Below are positions 20,337 to 30,199 of a stretch of 64,000 nt of DNA, piece by piece. The notes beneath the pieces were generated by a model. The model made no database searches. It was not told where the DNA came from and worked only from the letters and a program-made list of their open reading frames with translations. This DNA comes from Marinobacter szutsaonensis. GTDB taxonomy: Bacteria; Pseudomonadota; Gammaproteobacteria; Pseudomonadales; Oleiphilaceae. Each line of letters opens with the position of its first letter. Within the stretch, counting starts at the first letter, position 1. The stretch lies in contig NZ_BAAAFC010000001.1 in the NCBI RefSeq assembly GCF_039523335.1, positions 2,542,001 to 2,606,000 on the forward strand, given 5' to 3'. Both the position numbers and the translations under genes were made by a program.

Positions 20337-21575
20337 ATGCTTAAACGTCTCTTGCCGCTGATCATTCTCGCCATCGGCGTTGCCGGTTTCGTCTTCCTGA
20401 AAGCGACCCGGCCGGAGCCGGCCGAAGTAAGTGCGTCCGAGCGTAGCTGGCAGGTGGATGTGCAAACCGTGGAGCCGGGTACCCACACACCGATACTGCC
20501 CCTGTATGGGGAAATTGTGGCCCCGGAACAGGTGGACATCACCGCGACCCTGGCCGGCCGTGTTGCCGAGCGGCCCGTGGCCGAGGGCCAGGAGGTCCGG
20601 AAGGGAGACCTGCTGCTGGCGCTGTCCGATGCCGATATTGCCCCGGTTCTGGCTCAGGCGCGGGCCCAGGTGGCGGACCTGGAGGCCCAGATCCGTTCCG
20701 AGCAGGTGCGTTTCCGTAATGATCGCAGGGCCCTGGAAAGCGAGCAGGCGATTCTGGAGAACGCCCGCCGGCAGTTTGAGCGCATCCAGTCCCTGGTGGC
20801 GCGGAACCTGGCTTCCCGGGAGAACCTGGAAGCGGCCACCGATGGCCTGGCCCGGGCCGAGCTGACTGTCAGCACCCGGCAGCGGGCCATTGACGAGCAC
20901 CCGGCAAGACTGCAAAGCCTGGAGGCCAGGCTCGAGCAGGCGCGGGCCAACCTGGACTCGGTGCAACGGGATGCCGAGCGCGCCCGTGTAGTTGCCCCCT
21001 TCGATGGCGTGGTCACCGGTATCCAGGTGGCCGCCGGCGACCAGGTGGCCCGCAATGAGCGGCTGTTATCGATCTATCCGACGGAGGGGCTGGAGCTGCG
21101 GGCGCGGGTGCCGGAAGTGTTTCAGGCAGAGTTGCTCGACGCCCTCGCGAGGGGCGACCAGTTGGTGGCGGCAGCCGACACCGGCCACCAGTTCCGCTTG
21201 GTCCGGTTCGCCGGCCTGGCGGACCCGGCCGGGACCGAGGCCATCCTGGAGCTGATCGGTGAGCCCGGCGGGTTGAGGCCGGGCGGCTTGCTGCCGGTGA
21301 CTCTGCAACGGCCAGCCAGACCAGATACGGTGGCGGTGCCTTTCAGCGCGCTCTATGGTGCAGGCAGCGTCTACCTGATGGACGACGATGACCGGATGCA
21401 ACGGGTGGAGGTGCAACGGATTGGCGAAGCCCGCAGCAGCAACGGCGAGCGTCAGCTGCTGATTGCCGGAGAGGGACTGAAGCCTGGAAGCCGGCTGATC
21501 ACCACCCACCTGCCCAATGCCGTTACCGGCCTGAAAGTGACCGTGGCTGAGCCGGCCGGGGAGTCCGGGCAATGA
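20337..21575 (+). CDS. RND efflux periplasmic adaptor (second system)
   Basis: A 412-residue membrane-fusion protein anchored by an N-terminal hydrophobic helix (LLPLIILAIGVAGFVFL). It carries the lipoyl half-motifs (ATLAGRVAERPVAEGQEVRKG and RVVAPFDGVVTGIQVAAGD), a long coiled coil between them (about residues 110-215) and a C-terminal barrel. The coiled coil is longer than in the adaptor at 15.5 kb, so the two systems probably dock with different outer-membrane channels. The stop overlaps the next start by 4 bases. Confidence 0.9.
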   Translation: MLKRLLPLIILAIGVAGFVFLKATRPEPAEVSASERSWQVDVQTVEPGTHTPILPLYGEIVAPEQVDITATLAGRVAERPVAEGQEVRKGDLLLALSDADIAPVLAQARAQVADLEAQIRSEQVRFRNDRRALESEQAILENARRQFERIQSLVARNLASRENLEAATDGLARAELTVSTRQRAIDEHPARLQSLEARLEQARANLDSVQRDAERARVVAPFDGVVTGIQVAAGDQVARNERLLSIYPTEGLELRARVPEVFQAELLDALARGDQLVAAADTGHQFRLVRFAGLADPAGTEAILELIGEPGGLRPGGLLPVTLQRPARPDTVAVPFSALYGAGSVYLMDDDDRMQRVEVQRIGEARSSNGERQLLIAGEGLKPGSRLITTHLPNAVTGLKVTVAEPAGESGQ

Positions 21576-24500
21576 AACGCAGGAAGGGCCTGATCGGATT
21601 CTTTGTCCACCACCGGGTGGCGGGCAACCTGGTCATGCTGGTGATGTTGCTCGGCGGCGCTTTGGCACTGACTCGTATGAATATCCAGTTTTTCCCCACC
21701 TTCGCCCTGGATGTGGTCAGTGTGCGGGTGGTCTGGAGCGGGGCATCGGCGGAGGATGTGGAACGGGGGATTACCGATCCCCTGGAGCAACGCCTGCGCA
21801 GCGTGGACGGCCTGAAAAAAATGACCTCCACCTCGGCCCAGAGCGTGTCGTCGATCACCCTGGAATTCCACGAGGGCACCAATCCGATCCAGGCGTTGGA
21901 TGACGTGCGCCAGCAGGTGGATGAGTTCAACAACTTTCCCGCCGATGCCGAGGAACCCCAGGTCACCCGGGTGGAGCGGTACGAGCCAGTGGCACGCCTG
22001 CTGGTATATGGCGATATGGATCGCAGTGAATTGCGTCAGCTGGTGTACCGCTACGAGGACGAGCTGCTGGAGCGGGGCATCGACCGGGTCAATATCCGGG
22101 GGCTTCCGGAGCAGCAGATCAGCATCGATGTGCCGGTGGAACGTCTGGAATCCCTGAACTTGTCCCTGGACCAGATTGCCGACCGGGTCGCCGCCATCTC
22201 CCGCGACCTGCCAGCCGGTTTGCTGGCCCAGCAGGACGCCACCCGGGAACTGCGTTCCGTGGAGCAGCGGCGCAGCCCCCAGGCCTTCGAGACCATACCG
22301 GTACTCAGCGGCGACCGGATCCAGCTGAGGCTGGGGGACATCGCCATCATCCGCCAGGAAGCCAGGGATAACCAGACAACACTCGAGAACGACGGCATGC
22401 CCGCGGTTGAGCTCCAGCTGCAGCGTGCGGAAAACGGCAACTCACTGGCGGCGGCCAATGTGCTGGAAGGCTGGCTGGCGGATACCCGACCGGTGCTGCC
22501 GCCCTCGGTGAAGATCGAGGTCTACGATGAAACCTGGCAGCTGCTGGATGACCGCATCTCGCTGCTGGTGAAAAACGGTCTCGGTGGCCTGGTGCTGGTG
22601 ATTTGCCTGCTGTATCTGTTTCTCCCGGGGCGCGTGGCCTTCTGGGTAGCGGTAGGCATTCCCACGGCGTTTCTGGCAGCGCTGGCGGTGCTCTGGCTGG
22701 CCGGTGGCTCCATCAACATGATCTCCCTGTTCGCTCTGATCATGGCCCTGGGGGTCATCGTCGATGATGCCATAGTGGTGGGGGAGGACGCCGATGCCCA
22801 TGCTCGCATGGGAGAACCGTCAATATATGCCTCGGAGGGCGCGGCCAAACGCATGGTCTGGCCGGTCCTGGCCTCGTCCCTGACCACGGTCGCGGCCTTC
22901 ATGCCGCTGCTGGTGGTGGGCGGCGTGATCGGCAATATCCTGGGCGATATTCCGATGGTGATGATTTGTGTGCTGGTGGCCTCGCTGGTGGAGTGCTTTA
23001 TCGTCTTGCCGGCACACCTGCGCCATGCCTTTATCCCGCGCCGAACGAAAACCGGCTCCTCAGAAGCGGATTCCCGTAAGCCGAATCCGGTGGCGCGCCT
23101 GCGCAAGGGCTTCGAGCAAAGGTTCGATGCGTTTCGAGAGGGCCGCTTCCGTCGGTTTTCCCGTCTCAGCCTCAAGTACCGGGGCGTGACCGTCGCCAGC
23201 GCCCTGGCCCTGGCCATTGTTACCGTGGGCCTGCTGGCCGGTGGCCGGCTCGGGTTCAACTTCTTCCCGACCCCCGAACCCTCGGTGTTCTATGCCAATG
23301 CCAGTTTTGTGGCCGGCACTGACGAGCAAACCGTCGATCAATTCATGGAACAGATGCAGCAGGCGCTGAACGACACCGAGCAGACTTTCGGCGGCGATCT
23401 GATCCTGCACGCGGTGACGACGCAGGGCGCGACCCAGGGTGCCGAAGGTACCTCCCGCAACGGGGATGAGCTCGGTTCCATGCTGGTGGAATTGGTGCCG
23501 TCGGATCAGCGCTCGGTGCGCAACCCGGCGTTCATTGAGGCTTGGCGCAGCCGACTGTCGCTGCCCGCGGGTATCGACAACCTGACCATTTCCGAACGCC
23601 AGGCGGGTCCGCCGGGACGTGATGTGAATGTGCGTCTGACCGGCAACGATGCCGAGGGCCTCAAGCGGGCTGCCGACGAACTGGCCCAGGCTCTGGCCAC
23701 CCTGCCCGGGGTACTCGATGTGGAAGACGACATGCCCTGGGGCCGGGAGCAGCTGATCTACCAGGTCAGCCCTTACGGCGAGGCTCTGGGCCTGACTACC
23801 GCCGACCTGGGCCGGCAGCTGCGGGCGGCCTTTGACGGTCGCATCGCCCAGATCTACCAGGACGGACGGGATGAGGTGGAAGTGCGCGTCCAGTTACCCC
23901 GGAACCAGCGGGAACGGTTGTCGACTTTGGCACGCATGACCATCCGGATTCCCGATGGCCGTTTCGTGCCGTTGTCCCAGGTGATGAACCTGGATCATCG
24001 CCAGGGCTTCCAGGCCCTGCGCCACGCTGATGGCAAGCTGGCGGTGGAAGTTACCTCCGCCCTGAACACGCGGGTGGCCACCACCGACCAGATCCTGGAC
24101 AGCCTGCAGGCCGAAGCGCTGCCGGATATCGCCAATCGCTATGGTGTCCGATACAGCTTCGAGGGCCGGGCTGCGGATCAGCGGGAAACCATGGCGGACA
24201 TGAAAACCGGTCTGATGATTGGCCTGGCCTTGATGTACGTGGTGCTGGCCTGGGTGTTTGCCTCCTGGAGCCTCCCGTTGATCGTGATGGCCATCATTCC
24301 CTTTGCCCTGGTCGGAGCACTGCTGGGCCACTGGATCATGGGCCTGCAGCTGACCATCCTGTCCCTGTTCGGTCTGTTTGGTCTTTCCGGGATTGTGGTC
24401 AACAACGCCATCATTCTCGTGACTTTCTACAACCAGCAGCGACAGAAGGGCTTGGGGATCCAGGAGGCCCTGAACGAGGCCGCCGTGCAGCGGGTGCGGG

Positions 24501-24736
24501 CGGTGTTGTTGACCTCGCTGACCACCATCGGCGGGTTGCTGCCGCTGCTGTTCGAAACCTCGCTGCAGGCCCAGTTCCTGATTCCCATGGCCACCTCCAT
24601 TGCCTTTGGCCTGGGGCTGTCGACGCTGCTGGTTTTGCTGGTCATCCCGGCTCTGCTGTCCTGGCTGGAGCAGTTCCGCGAGTGGTGGGCCCGGCGCCAT
24701 GGTGACCATGCCGAACCCCTCGGGGCCGATGTGTGA
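21572..24736 (+). CDS. RND efflux transporter permease (second system)
   Basis: A 1054-residue RND exporter with two large periplasmic loops and twelve expected transmembrane helices. The proton-relay motif reads GVIVDDAIVVGED, and the second half contains LFGLFGLSGIVVNNAIILV. The periplasmic loop begins VRVVWSGASAEDVERGITDPLEQRL, a variant of the family's PG(A/S)xxxxVE region. It follows its adaptor with an ATGA overlap and precedes an ABC/FtsX/lipocalin set by 16 bases, suggesting a single five-gene transcript. Substrate unknown. Confidence 0.92.
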   Translation: MKRRKGLIGFFVHHRVAGNLVMLVMLLGGALALTRMNIQFFPTFALDVVSVRVVWSGASAEDVERGITDPLEQRLRSVDGLKKMTSTSAQSVSSITLEFHEGTNPIQALDDVRQQVDEFNNFPADAEEPQVTRVERYEPVARLLVYGDMDRSELRQLVYRYEDELLERGIDRVNIRGLPEQQISIDVPVERLESLNLSLDQIADRVAAISRDLPAGLLAQQDATRELRSVEQRRSPQAFETIPVLSGDRIQLRLGDIAIIRQEARDNQTTLENDGMPAVELQLQRAENGNSLAAANVLEGWLADTRPVLPPSVKIEVYDETWQLLDDRISLLVKNGLGGLVLVICLLYLFLPGRVAFWVAVGIPTAFLAALAVLWLAGGSINMISLFALIMALGVIVDDAIVVGEDADAHARMGEPSIYASEGAAKRMVWPVLASSLTTVAAFMPLLVVGGVIGNILGDIPMVMICVLVASLVECFIVLPAHLRHAFIPRRTKTGSSEADSRKPNPVARLRKGFEQRFDAFREGRFRRFSRLSLKYRGVTVASALALAIVTVGLLAGGRLGFNFFPTPEPSVFYANASFVAGTDEQTVDQFMEQMQQALNDTEQTFGGDLILHAVTTQGATQGAEGTSRNGDELGSMLVELVPSDQRSVRNPAFIEAWRSRLSLPAGIDNLTISERQAGPPGRDVNVRLTGNDAEGLKRAADELAQALATLPGVLDVEDDMPWGREQLIYQVSPYGEALGLTTADLGRQLRAAFDGRIAQIYQDGRDEVEVRVQLPRNQRERLSTLARMTIRIPDGRFVPLSQVMNLDHRQGFQALRHADGKLAVEVTSALNTRVATTDQILDSLQAEALPDIANRYGVRYSFEGRAADQRETMADMKTGLMIGLALMYVVLAWVFASWSLPLIVMAIIPFALVGALLGHWIMGLQLTILSLFGLFGLSGIVVNNAIILVTFYNQQRQKGLGIQEALNEAAVQRVRAVLLTSLTTIGGLLPLLFETSLQAQFLIPMATSIAFGLGLSTLLVLLVIPALLSWLEQFREWWARRHGDHAEPLGADV

Positions 24737-24752
24737 GCAGGCGGGAGCAGCT

Positions 24753-25448
24753 ATGAGACAGCCGGTACTGGAAGCCAGGAATCTGAGCAAGACCTTTGCC
24801 AGCGGTGCCGAACGGATCGCGGTGTTTTCAGGGCTGTCTGTTTCGCTGGCCGCGGGGCAATCCCTGGCGCTGATGGGCCGTTCGGGCTCCGGGAAGAGCA
24901 CCCTGCTTAACCTTTTCTGCGGCCTGGAGCGACCCGACAACGGCGTGATCACCCTGCTGGGCGAACGCTTTGATTACCGGGAGTCGGGAGCTGCAGGACA
25001 GCAGGAAAAGCGTTGGGCCCGGCTGCGGCGGCGCCAGATCGGAGTCATGTTCCAGGAAGCCAACCTGATGCCGGCATTGTCGTTGCTGGACAACGTCCGG
25101 CTCCGGGCCCGACTGGCGGAACAACCCCTGGAGCAGTGCCAGACCTGGCTCGAGCGCCTCGGCATCGGCGAGCTGGCAGGCCGGTATCCGGATCAGGTGT
25201 CCGGTGGCCAGCGACAGCGGGCGGCCCTGGCCATGGTCTTCGCCATGAACCCGGACCTGATCCTGGCGGATGAGCCCACCGGCAGCCTGGACCGCCGAAC
25301 AGCTGAAGAGGTCACCGCCGAGCTGTTCCGGTTGCAGGCGGAAACCGGTGTTGCACTTGTTCTGGCCACCCACGATCCGGAGCTGGCCGACCAGTGCCAG
25401 GTTACCCTCGACCTGGCGCACGGGGCCCGGACCGGTCCAGCGCCATGA
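24753..25448 (+). CDS. ABC transporter ATPase, LolD/MacB/AttE type
   Basis: A 231-residue ATPase with Walker A GRSGSGKST (42-50), ABC signature SGGQRQRAAL, Walker B LILADEPTG and the H-loop in ATHDPEL. This is the compact type that works with FtsX-like permeases on lipoproteins or as mechanotransmission systems. ATG 24753 has GGGAG five bases upstream; ATG 24729 is less likely. The stop overlaps the permease start (ATGA). With the next two genes it reproduces the AttE-AttF/G-AttH arrangement. Confidence 0.9.
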   Translation: MRQPVLEARNLSKTFASGAERIAVFSGLSVSLAAGQSLALMGRSGSGKSTLLNLFCGLERPDNGVITLLGERFDYRESGAAGQQEKRWARLRRRQIGVMFQEANLMPALSLLDNVRLRARLAEQPLEQCQTWLERLGIGELAGRYPDQVSGGQRQRAALAMVFAMNPDLILADEPTGSLDRRTAEEVTAELFRLQAETGVALVLATHDPELADQCQVTLDLAHGARTGPAP

Positions 25449-27724
25449 CCCTTTTTGCCGCCCTGTTCAGCCATTACCGCCGCCACCCGCTGCAGCTGGC
25501 GGCACTGGCCCTGATGATCCTGGTGGCGACCACACTCTGGTCCGGGGTGCGACAGCTCACCGAGCAGGCGCGCACCAGCTTGTCCCAGAGCGAACAGGCG
25601 ATTGCCGGGCGGAATCAGGTGATGCGGGTGGATGGTGGCGGGTTGACCGTCAGTGATTTCGTGACCCTGCGCCGGGCGGGGCTCTGCGTCATGCCCTGGC
25701 TGGAAGTGCCCCGGCAAGGAGACGTGGGACTGGTCGTTGGCATTGATCCCCTTGCGGCGGCCTGTTTCGGGGGGGAGGGCGGTGCCTTCGGCAATTCACA
25801 GATCCTGCTTGAGGGAGAACCCTTTGTCGACATCAGTGAAGCCGCACACCTGGCCCGCGAGTTGCCGGCTGCCGAGCCCCCGCCTTCCCTGGCGCTGATT
25901 GCCTCAGAGGAGGTGACCGCCGACGCCCTGCCTGCCGGGTACCGGCTTGCTGATTTCAGCAGGGGCCCGGATACGGGAGAGCTGGGTGAGAGTTTCCTGC
26001 TTAACCTGGATGCTCTGGGCATCCTGGTACTGCTGATCACCGCCCTGCTGCTGCGCTCGGTCTATCGCCTGGGCATCGTCCAGCGCCGGGAGAGCTTCGC
26101 CCTGTTACACCGTTTCGGGGTACCGCCGGCACAGATTGATCGGTGGCTGGTGATAGAATTTCTGGTCCTGTCCGCGCTTTGTATTCTTCCGGGCCTTTGG
26201 CTTGGCAGCTGGTTGGCGGGTTTGCTAGGACAGGGCTTCGGGCGCTCCCTTGAGGGCCTGTTCGACGCACCCCTGTACGCGGCCCCCGGCCAGTGGCTGG
26301 CGCCGGCGTTCACCATGATGGCCGTGGTGTTGGTGGCCTGTCTGGCTGATTTCCTGGTGCCTGGCGCCCATCGTGTTGTCGGCAGCCGGGGTAAGGGCAA
26401 GCTGGCCGGCGGGTTTCTGCTCACCGGTCTGGCATTGGCGCTGCTGAGCCCGTCCCTGCTTTGGGTGTTCGTGGCCGTCGCCATCGTCTTTGCCGGTGCC
26501 GGCCTGCTCACCCCGGCCCTGATCAACCGGCTGGCTGACCGCGCCGCCGATGCCAGCGCTAACCCGCTCAGCCGGTGGCGTTACCGGGAGCTGGCGGTCA
26601 TGGCACGGCAGCTGGCGTTGCCGGTTGTCGCTCTGCAGTTCACCCTCGCCATGGTGCTGGCGATCCAGGCGCTGGTCACCACCTTTGAAGACACATTCGA
26701 TCGCTGGCTCGGGCAGCGCCTGGAGGCGGAGCTGTATGTTGCGGTGCCCGAAGGGCGGTCGGGGGAGGCCGCCGCCCGGTGGCTGGCGTCGCAGCCTGAA
26801 CTGCAAACGAGTGGTGCCTGGCACCGGGTGATCCGTGGCCGTGGCAGCGTATCGGTCTCTGGCAGTGCTCCAACGCCGGTGGACCTGTTTGCCCTGTCAC
26901 CGGTTTCCTCCCTGGTTACCAGTTGGGATTTGCTCGCTGCTGAGGATGATCCCTGGGCGACCCTGACACGTGGCGAAGGTGTGCTGGTGAACGAGCAGCT
27001 GTCACGACGGCTGGAACTCGGGGTCGGCGACCGCATTGCGCTTGAGGTGGCCGGCCAACAGCTGAACCTGCCGATTGCCGGGGTCTACGCCGATTATGGC
27101 CGGCCCGCCGGCGAGATACTGATCAGCGGCGCCTTGCTTCCGGAGCATTTCCGGCCGGACTTCGAAAGTTTCTCCATCACCCCCGGAGCCCTGCCCCGGG
27201 CCGAACTGATCCGAAGTCTCGAAGCGGTCTGGCAGGTTTCCGACATGACCGTCCGCGACAACGAAGAAATCCGTGCCCTGGCCACCGGCGTGTTCGACCA
27301 GACCTTCCTGCTGACCCGCGCCATGACGGTCCTCACCCTGACCCTGGCCGCCCTGGCGTTGCTGGTCATGGGCTGGGTATTCTTCACCGGCCGTGCCTGG
27401 TATTTCCGGCTGCTGGCCACCTGGGGGCTGTCCCGTCGCGAGGTGGCGGCGCAGCTGACCCGCCTGTCCGTCGGGCTGACTGGCAGCGTGGCGTTGCTGG
27501 CGCTGCCGCTGGGCATCTGGCTGACCTGGGTCCTGGTGCATCGGATCAATCCCCTGGCCTTCGGCTGGTCGCTGCCGATGGCGGTCTACCCTGGGTTCTG
27601 GGTGGAGCTGATCGGGCTCAGCCTGTTGATCGGGCTGGGCATCGCCCTGCTCATGGGGCGTCAGTTGCGGGCCGGGGCGGTGTTGCCGGTATCGGCCAGC
27701 AGTCTGGCAGGAGGTGAGCGATGA
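25445..27724 (+). CDS. FtsX-like ABC permease (AttF/AttG-like, fused)
   Basis: A 759-residue inner-membrane protein with two FtsX-like modules: an N-terminal helix and periplasmic region, a three-helix bundle around residues 190-330, a second periplasmic region (about 430-620) and a final three-helix bundle. It matches the MacB-like permease paired with the preceding ATPase. At this length it looks like the fusion of what are two permease genes (attF, attG) elsewhere. It overlaps the lipoprotein gene downstream by 4 bases. Transport versus mechanical signalling cannot be decided from sequence. Confidence 0.85.
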   Translation: MTLFAALFSHYRRHPLQLAALALMILVATTLWSGVRQLTEQARTSLSQSEQAIAGRNQVMRVDGGGLTVSDFVTLRRAGLCVMPWLEVPRQGDVGLVVGIDPLAAACFGGEGGAFGNSQILLEGEPFVDISEAAHLARELPAAEPPPSLALIASEEVTADALPAGYRLADFSRGPDTGELGESFLLNLDALGILVLLITALLLRSVYRLGIVQRRESFALLHRFGVPPAQIDRWLVIEFLVLSALCILPGLWLGSWLAGLLGQGFGRSLEGLFDAPLYAAPGQWLAPAFTMMAVVLVACLADFLVPGAHRVVGSRGKGKLAGGFLLTGLALALLSPSLLWVFVAVAIVFAGAGLLTPALINRLADRAADASANPLSRWRYRELAVMARQLALPVVALQFTLAMVLAIQALVTTFEDTFDRWLGQRLEAELYVAVPEGRSGEAAARWLASQPELQTSGAWHRVIRGRGSVSVSGSAPTPVDLFALSPVSSLVTSWDLLAAEDDPWATLTRGEGVLVNEQLSRRLELGVGDRIALEVAGQQLNLPIAGVYADYGRPAGEILISGALLPEHFRPDFESFSITPGALPRAELIRSLEAVWQVSDMTVRDNEEIRALATGVFDQTFLLTRAMTVLTLTLAALALLVMGWVFFTGRAWYFRLLATWGLSRREVAAQLTRLSVGLTGSVALLALPLGIWLTWVLVHRINPLAFGWSLPMAVYPGFWVELIGLSLLIGLGIALLMGRQLRAGAVLPVSASSLAGGER

Positions 27725-28794
27725 GGCGGACGATGCGGGTTCTGCTGCTGGCTGTGTCGCTGTCAGGGTGCTCGGAGGAACCGGAGCAGGCCGGTTTTGC
27801 CGGACTGGCCGAGGGTGTGGGTGAGGGCAGCCAGCTGTCCTATCTGCAGCCGGGACCGGACACCGGTCTGGCGTTCCCGGAGGATCTGGGCCCCCATCCA
27901 CGCCATCGCATCGAATGGTGGTACCTGACCGCCAACCTGAACACCGAATCCGGCGAGCCGCTGGGGCTGCAATGGACCCAGTTCCGACAGGCACTGGTGC
28001 CGAGGGAGTCGGGGTCGACGCCCGAGCCTGAAGCCTGGCCACTGGAGGCAGCCTGGATGGCCCACGCCGCTGTGAGCTGGCAGGGTGAACATGTCTTTGC
28101 GGAGCGCCTGGCCCGGGGTGATGTCGGCAACGCCGGCGCCCGGGCACAGCCATTCGGCGTCTGGCTGGATCACTGGCAACTGGAAGCCGTCGCGGAGGAA
28201 CAGTGGCGGCTAAACGTACAGGCCGGGAGCTTCGGCTACGACCTGACCCTCAGCCTCAACGACCAACCGGTAGCCCACGGCATCAACGGTTTCAGCGCCA
28301 AATCCGACAGCGGCCAGGGCTCAATGTATTTCAGCTACGTGGATATCGCCATCAGTGGCACCGTCACCTTTGAGGACCAGTCGCTGGCCGTGGAGGGCCG
28401 TGGCTGGTTCGACCGGGAATGGAGCAGCCAGTTTCTCAAAACCGGCCAGCAGGGCTGGGACTGGTTTGCCCTGCACCTGGATTCGGGGGACAAGCTCATG
28501 GCTTTCCGGTTGCGGGAGGAAGGTAATCCGTTCGTCTCGGGGACCTGGATTCCGGCATCCGGCCAGGTACAGGCCCTGGATGCGGGACAACTGGCATTGT
28601 CCGTGATCGAGCAACGCGAGGGCGTGCCGGTACGCTGGCGGATTGAAGTGCCGGACCAGGAAGTGAGCCTGACGCTTTCCGCGCCTCCGGGAGACTATAT
28701 GAACAAGGGGCTCTACCCATACTGGGAGAGCCCCGTCGAAGTCTCCGGCAGTCATGCCGGAGAGGGATATATGGAACTCACCGGATACCGGTGA
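27721..28794 (+). CDS. Lipoprotein with lipocalin-like (CrtC/AttH) fold
   Basis: A 357-residue predicted lipoprotein: the signal peptide ends in the lipobox LSGC, giving a lipidated Cys at residue 19. The body carries the CrtC/AttH-family landmarks HRIEWWYLTANL near the N-terminus, GINGFSAKSDSGQGSMYFSY in the middle and GRGWFDREWSSQF, followed by a second lipocalin-like barrel. Known relatives are carotenoid 1,2-hydratase CrtC and the structurally solved AttH-like proteins of unknown substrate. The operon with an ABC ATPase and FtsX permease argues for lipid or lipophile handling at the periplasmic face, not carotenoid synthesis. It ends 4 bases before the convergent amtB. Confidence 0.82.
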   Translation: MRRTMRVLLLAVSLSGCSEEPEQAGFAGLAEGVGEGSQLSYLQPGPDTGLAFPEDLGPHPRHRIEWWYLTANLNTESGEPLGLQWTQFRQALVPRESGSTPEPEAWPLEAAWMAHAAVSWQGEHVFAERLARGDVGNAGARAQPFGVWLDHWQLEAVAEEQWRLNVQAGSFGYDLTLSLNDQPVAHGINGFSAKSDSGQGSMYFSYVDIAISGTVTFEDQSLAVEGRGWFDREWSSQFLKTGQQGWDWFALHLDSGDKLMAFRLREEGNPFVSGTWIPASGQVQALDAGQLALSVIEQREGVPVRWRIEVPDQEVSLTLSAPPGDYMNKGLYPYWESPVEVSGSHAGEGYMELTGYR

Positions 28795-28798
28795 TCGA

Positions 28799-30007
28799 TC
28801 AGTCCAGCGAGGTCGCACCGATCTTGTGGATGCTCACGTCGGCGCCGTTGAACTCTTCCTCCTCGCTCAGGCGCAGGCCGGACACGGCCTTGACGATGCC
28901 ATAGACGATCAGGCCGCCACCGAAGGCGACAATCACGCCCGCCAGGGTGCCGACGAGCTGGGACATCAGACTGACGCCACCAAGGCCACCGAGGGCTTGC
29001 TGGCCAAAGATGCCGCAGGCAATGGCGCCCCAGACACCACAGACACCGTGCAGCGGCCAGACACCCAGAACGTCATCCAGACGCTCGATCTTGTCCTGAG
29101 CCCATTCGAACAGGTAAACAAAGATGGCGCCGGCGACACCGCCGGTGATCAGGGCGCCGACCGGATGCATCAGATCGGAACCGGCGCACACGGCCACCAG
29201 ACCGGCCAGCGGACCGTTGTGGATAAAGCCCGGGTCCTTCTTGCCCAGTACCATGGCCACCAGAATGCCGCCCACCATGGCCATCAGGCTGTTCACCGCG
29301 ACCAGACCGCTGATGCCATCAAGGGTCTGGGCGGACATCACGTTGAAGCCAAACCAGCCCACGGTCAGGATCCAGGCACCCAGCGCCAGGAACGGGATGT
29401 TGGACGGCGCAATCGCCACGACCCGCCCGTTACGATAGCGCCCTTTTCGGGCACCGAGCAGCAGGATGGCGGCGAGAGCCACCCAGCCACCGACCGCATG
29501 CACCACTACAGAGCCGGCGAAGTCGTGGAAGGATGCACCAAACTGGCTCTCGAGCCAGGCCTGGAAGCCGTAGTTGCCGTTCCAGATCAGTCCCTCGAAG
29601 AAGGGGTAGACCAGAGCCACGATCAGGCCGGAGCCAATCAGCATCGGGTAGAACTTCGCACGCTCGGCGATGCCGCCAGAGATAATGGCCGGGATGGCGG
29701 CGGCGAAGGTCATGAGGAAGAAGAACTTGACCAGTTCATAGCCGTTGCCGGCGGTCAGTTCGCTGGCGCCGGTCATGAAGTGGCTGCCGTAGGCAATGTA
29801 ATAACCGACAAAGAAGTAGAGCACGGCGGAGACGCCGAAATCGGTCATGATCTTGACCAGGGCGTTGACCTGGTTCTTGTGTCGCACGGTTCCGACTTCC
29901 AGGAAGGCAAAGCCGGCGTGCATGGCCAGCACCATGATGGCACCGATAAGGATGAACAGCGTGTTGGCGCTCTCCGTCAGGGTATGTACTGCACTCGTGA
30001 TGTCCAC
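28799..30007 (-). CDS. amtB: Ammonium transporter, Amt family
   Basis: A 402-residue ammonium channel of the inner membrane. The twin-histidine pore residues are present in HDFAGSVVVHAVGG and in HGVCGVWGAIACG. The true start is GTG 30007 (VDITSAVHTL): AGGAG lies nine bases upstream, while the longer frame to 30103 runs through the promoter region. No glnK lies alongside, unlike many bacteria. Control is readable: a sigma-54 promoter (30077-30093) and two NtrC sites (30170-30184, 30200-30214) lie upstream, so expression should rise in nitrogen limitation. Confidence 0.95.
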   Translation of the reverse strand: MDITSAVHTLTESANTLFILIGAIMVLAMHAGFAFLEVGTVRHKNQVNALVKIMTDFGVSAVLYFFVGYYIAYGSHFMTGASELTAGNGYELVKFFFLMTFAAAIPAIISGGIAERAKFYPMLIGSGLIVALVYPFFEGLIWNGNYGFQAWLESQFGASFHDFAGSVVVHAVGGWVALAAILLLGARKGRYRNGRVVAIAPSNIPFLALGAWILTVGWFGFNVMSAQTLDGISGLVAVNSLMAMVGGILVAMVLGKKDPGFIHNGPLAGLVAVCAGSDLMHPVGALITGGVAGAIFVYLFEWAQDKIERLDDVLGVWPLHGVCGVWGAIACGIFGQQALGGLGGVSLMSQLVGTLAGVIVAFGGGLIVYGIVKAVSGLRLSEEEEFNGADVSIHKIGATSLD

Positions 30008-30076
30008 GGGTTGATGCTCCTGATGTTGTATTTCCGGTCTCTTCGGACCGCTTCTGCATTGACAGAGGGCATCCGT

Positions 30077-30093
30077 AGCAAGAGCTGTTCCAA
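30077..30093 (-). promoter_or_regulatory. Sigma-54 promoter of amtB
   Basis: Read on the minus strand: TTGGAAC-AGCTC-TTGCT, against consensus TTGGCAC-N5-TTGCA. The invariant GG and GC dinucleotides are separated by exactly ten bases. Predicted transcription start is near 30066, giving a leader of about 60 bases before the GTG at 30007. Confidence 0.82.
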
Positions 30094-30169
30094 AACAATG
30101 CAAATCAAGAGCAGGAGGGGATTTGAGCAGGTGTGATAGTAAGGTCGCCCGGGAAATTGCAGAAGTTTC

Positions 30170-30184
30170 GCACTAAACAGGTGC
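30170..30184. promoter_or_regulatory. NtrC binding site 1 upstream of amtB
   Basis: GCAC-TAAACAG-GTGC, a perfect match to the GCAC-N7-GTGC NtrC core. Its centre is about 111 bases upstream of the predicted start, close to the -108 position of an NtrC site at E. coli glnAp2. Confidence 0.8.
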
Positions 30185-30199
30185 GTTTCCCGGGAGAAT

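Noticed and set aside
28754..30136. Long plus-strand open frame of 460 codons opposite amtB
   Set aside because: High-GC shadow of the amtB gene; composition (Asp/Gly/His/Gln-rich, no fold motifs) is typical of antisense frames.
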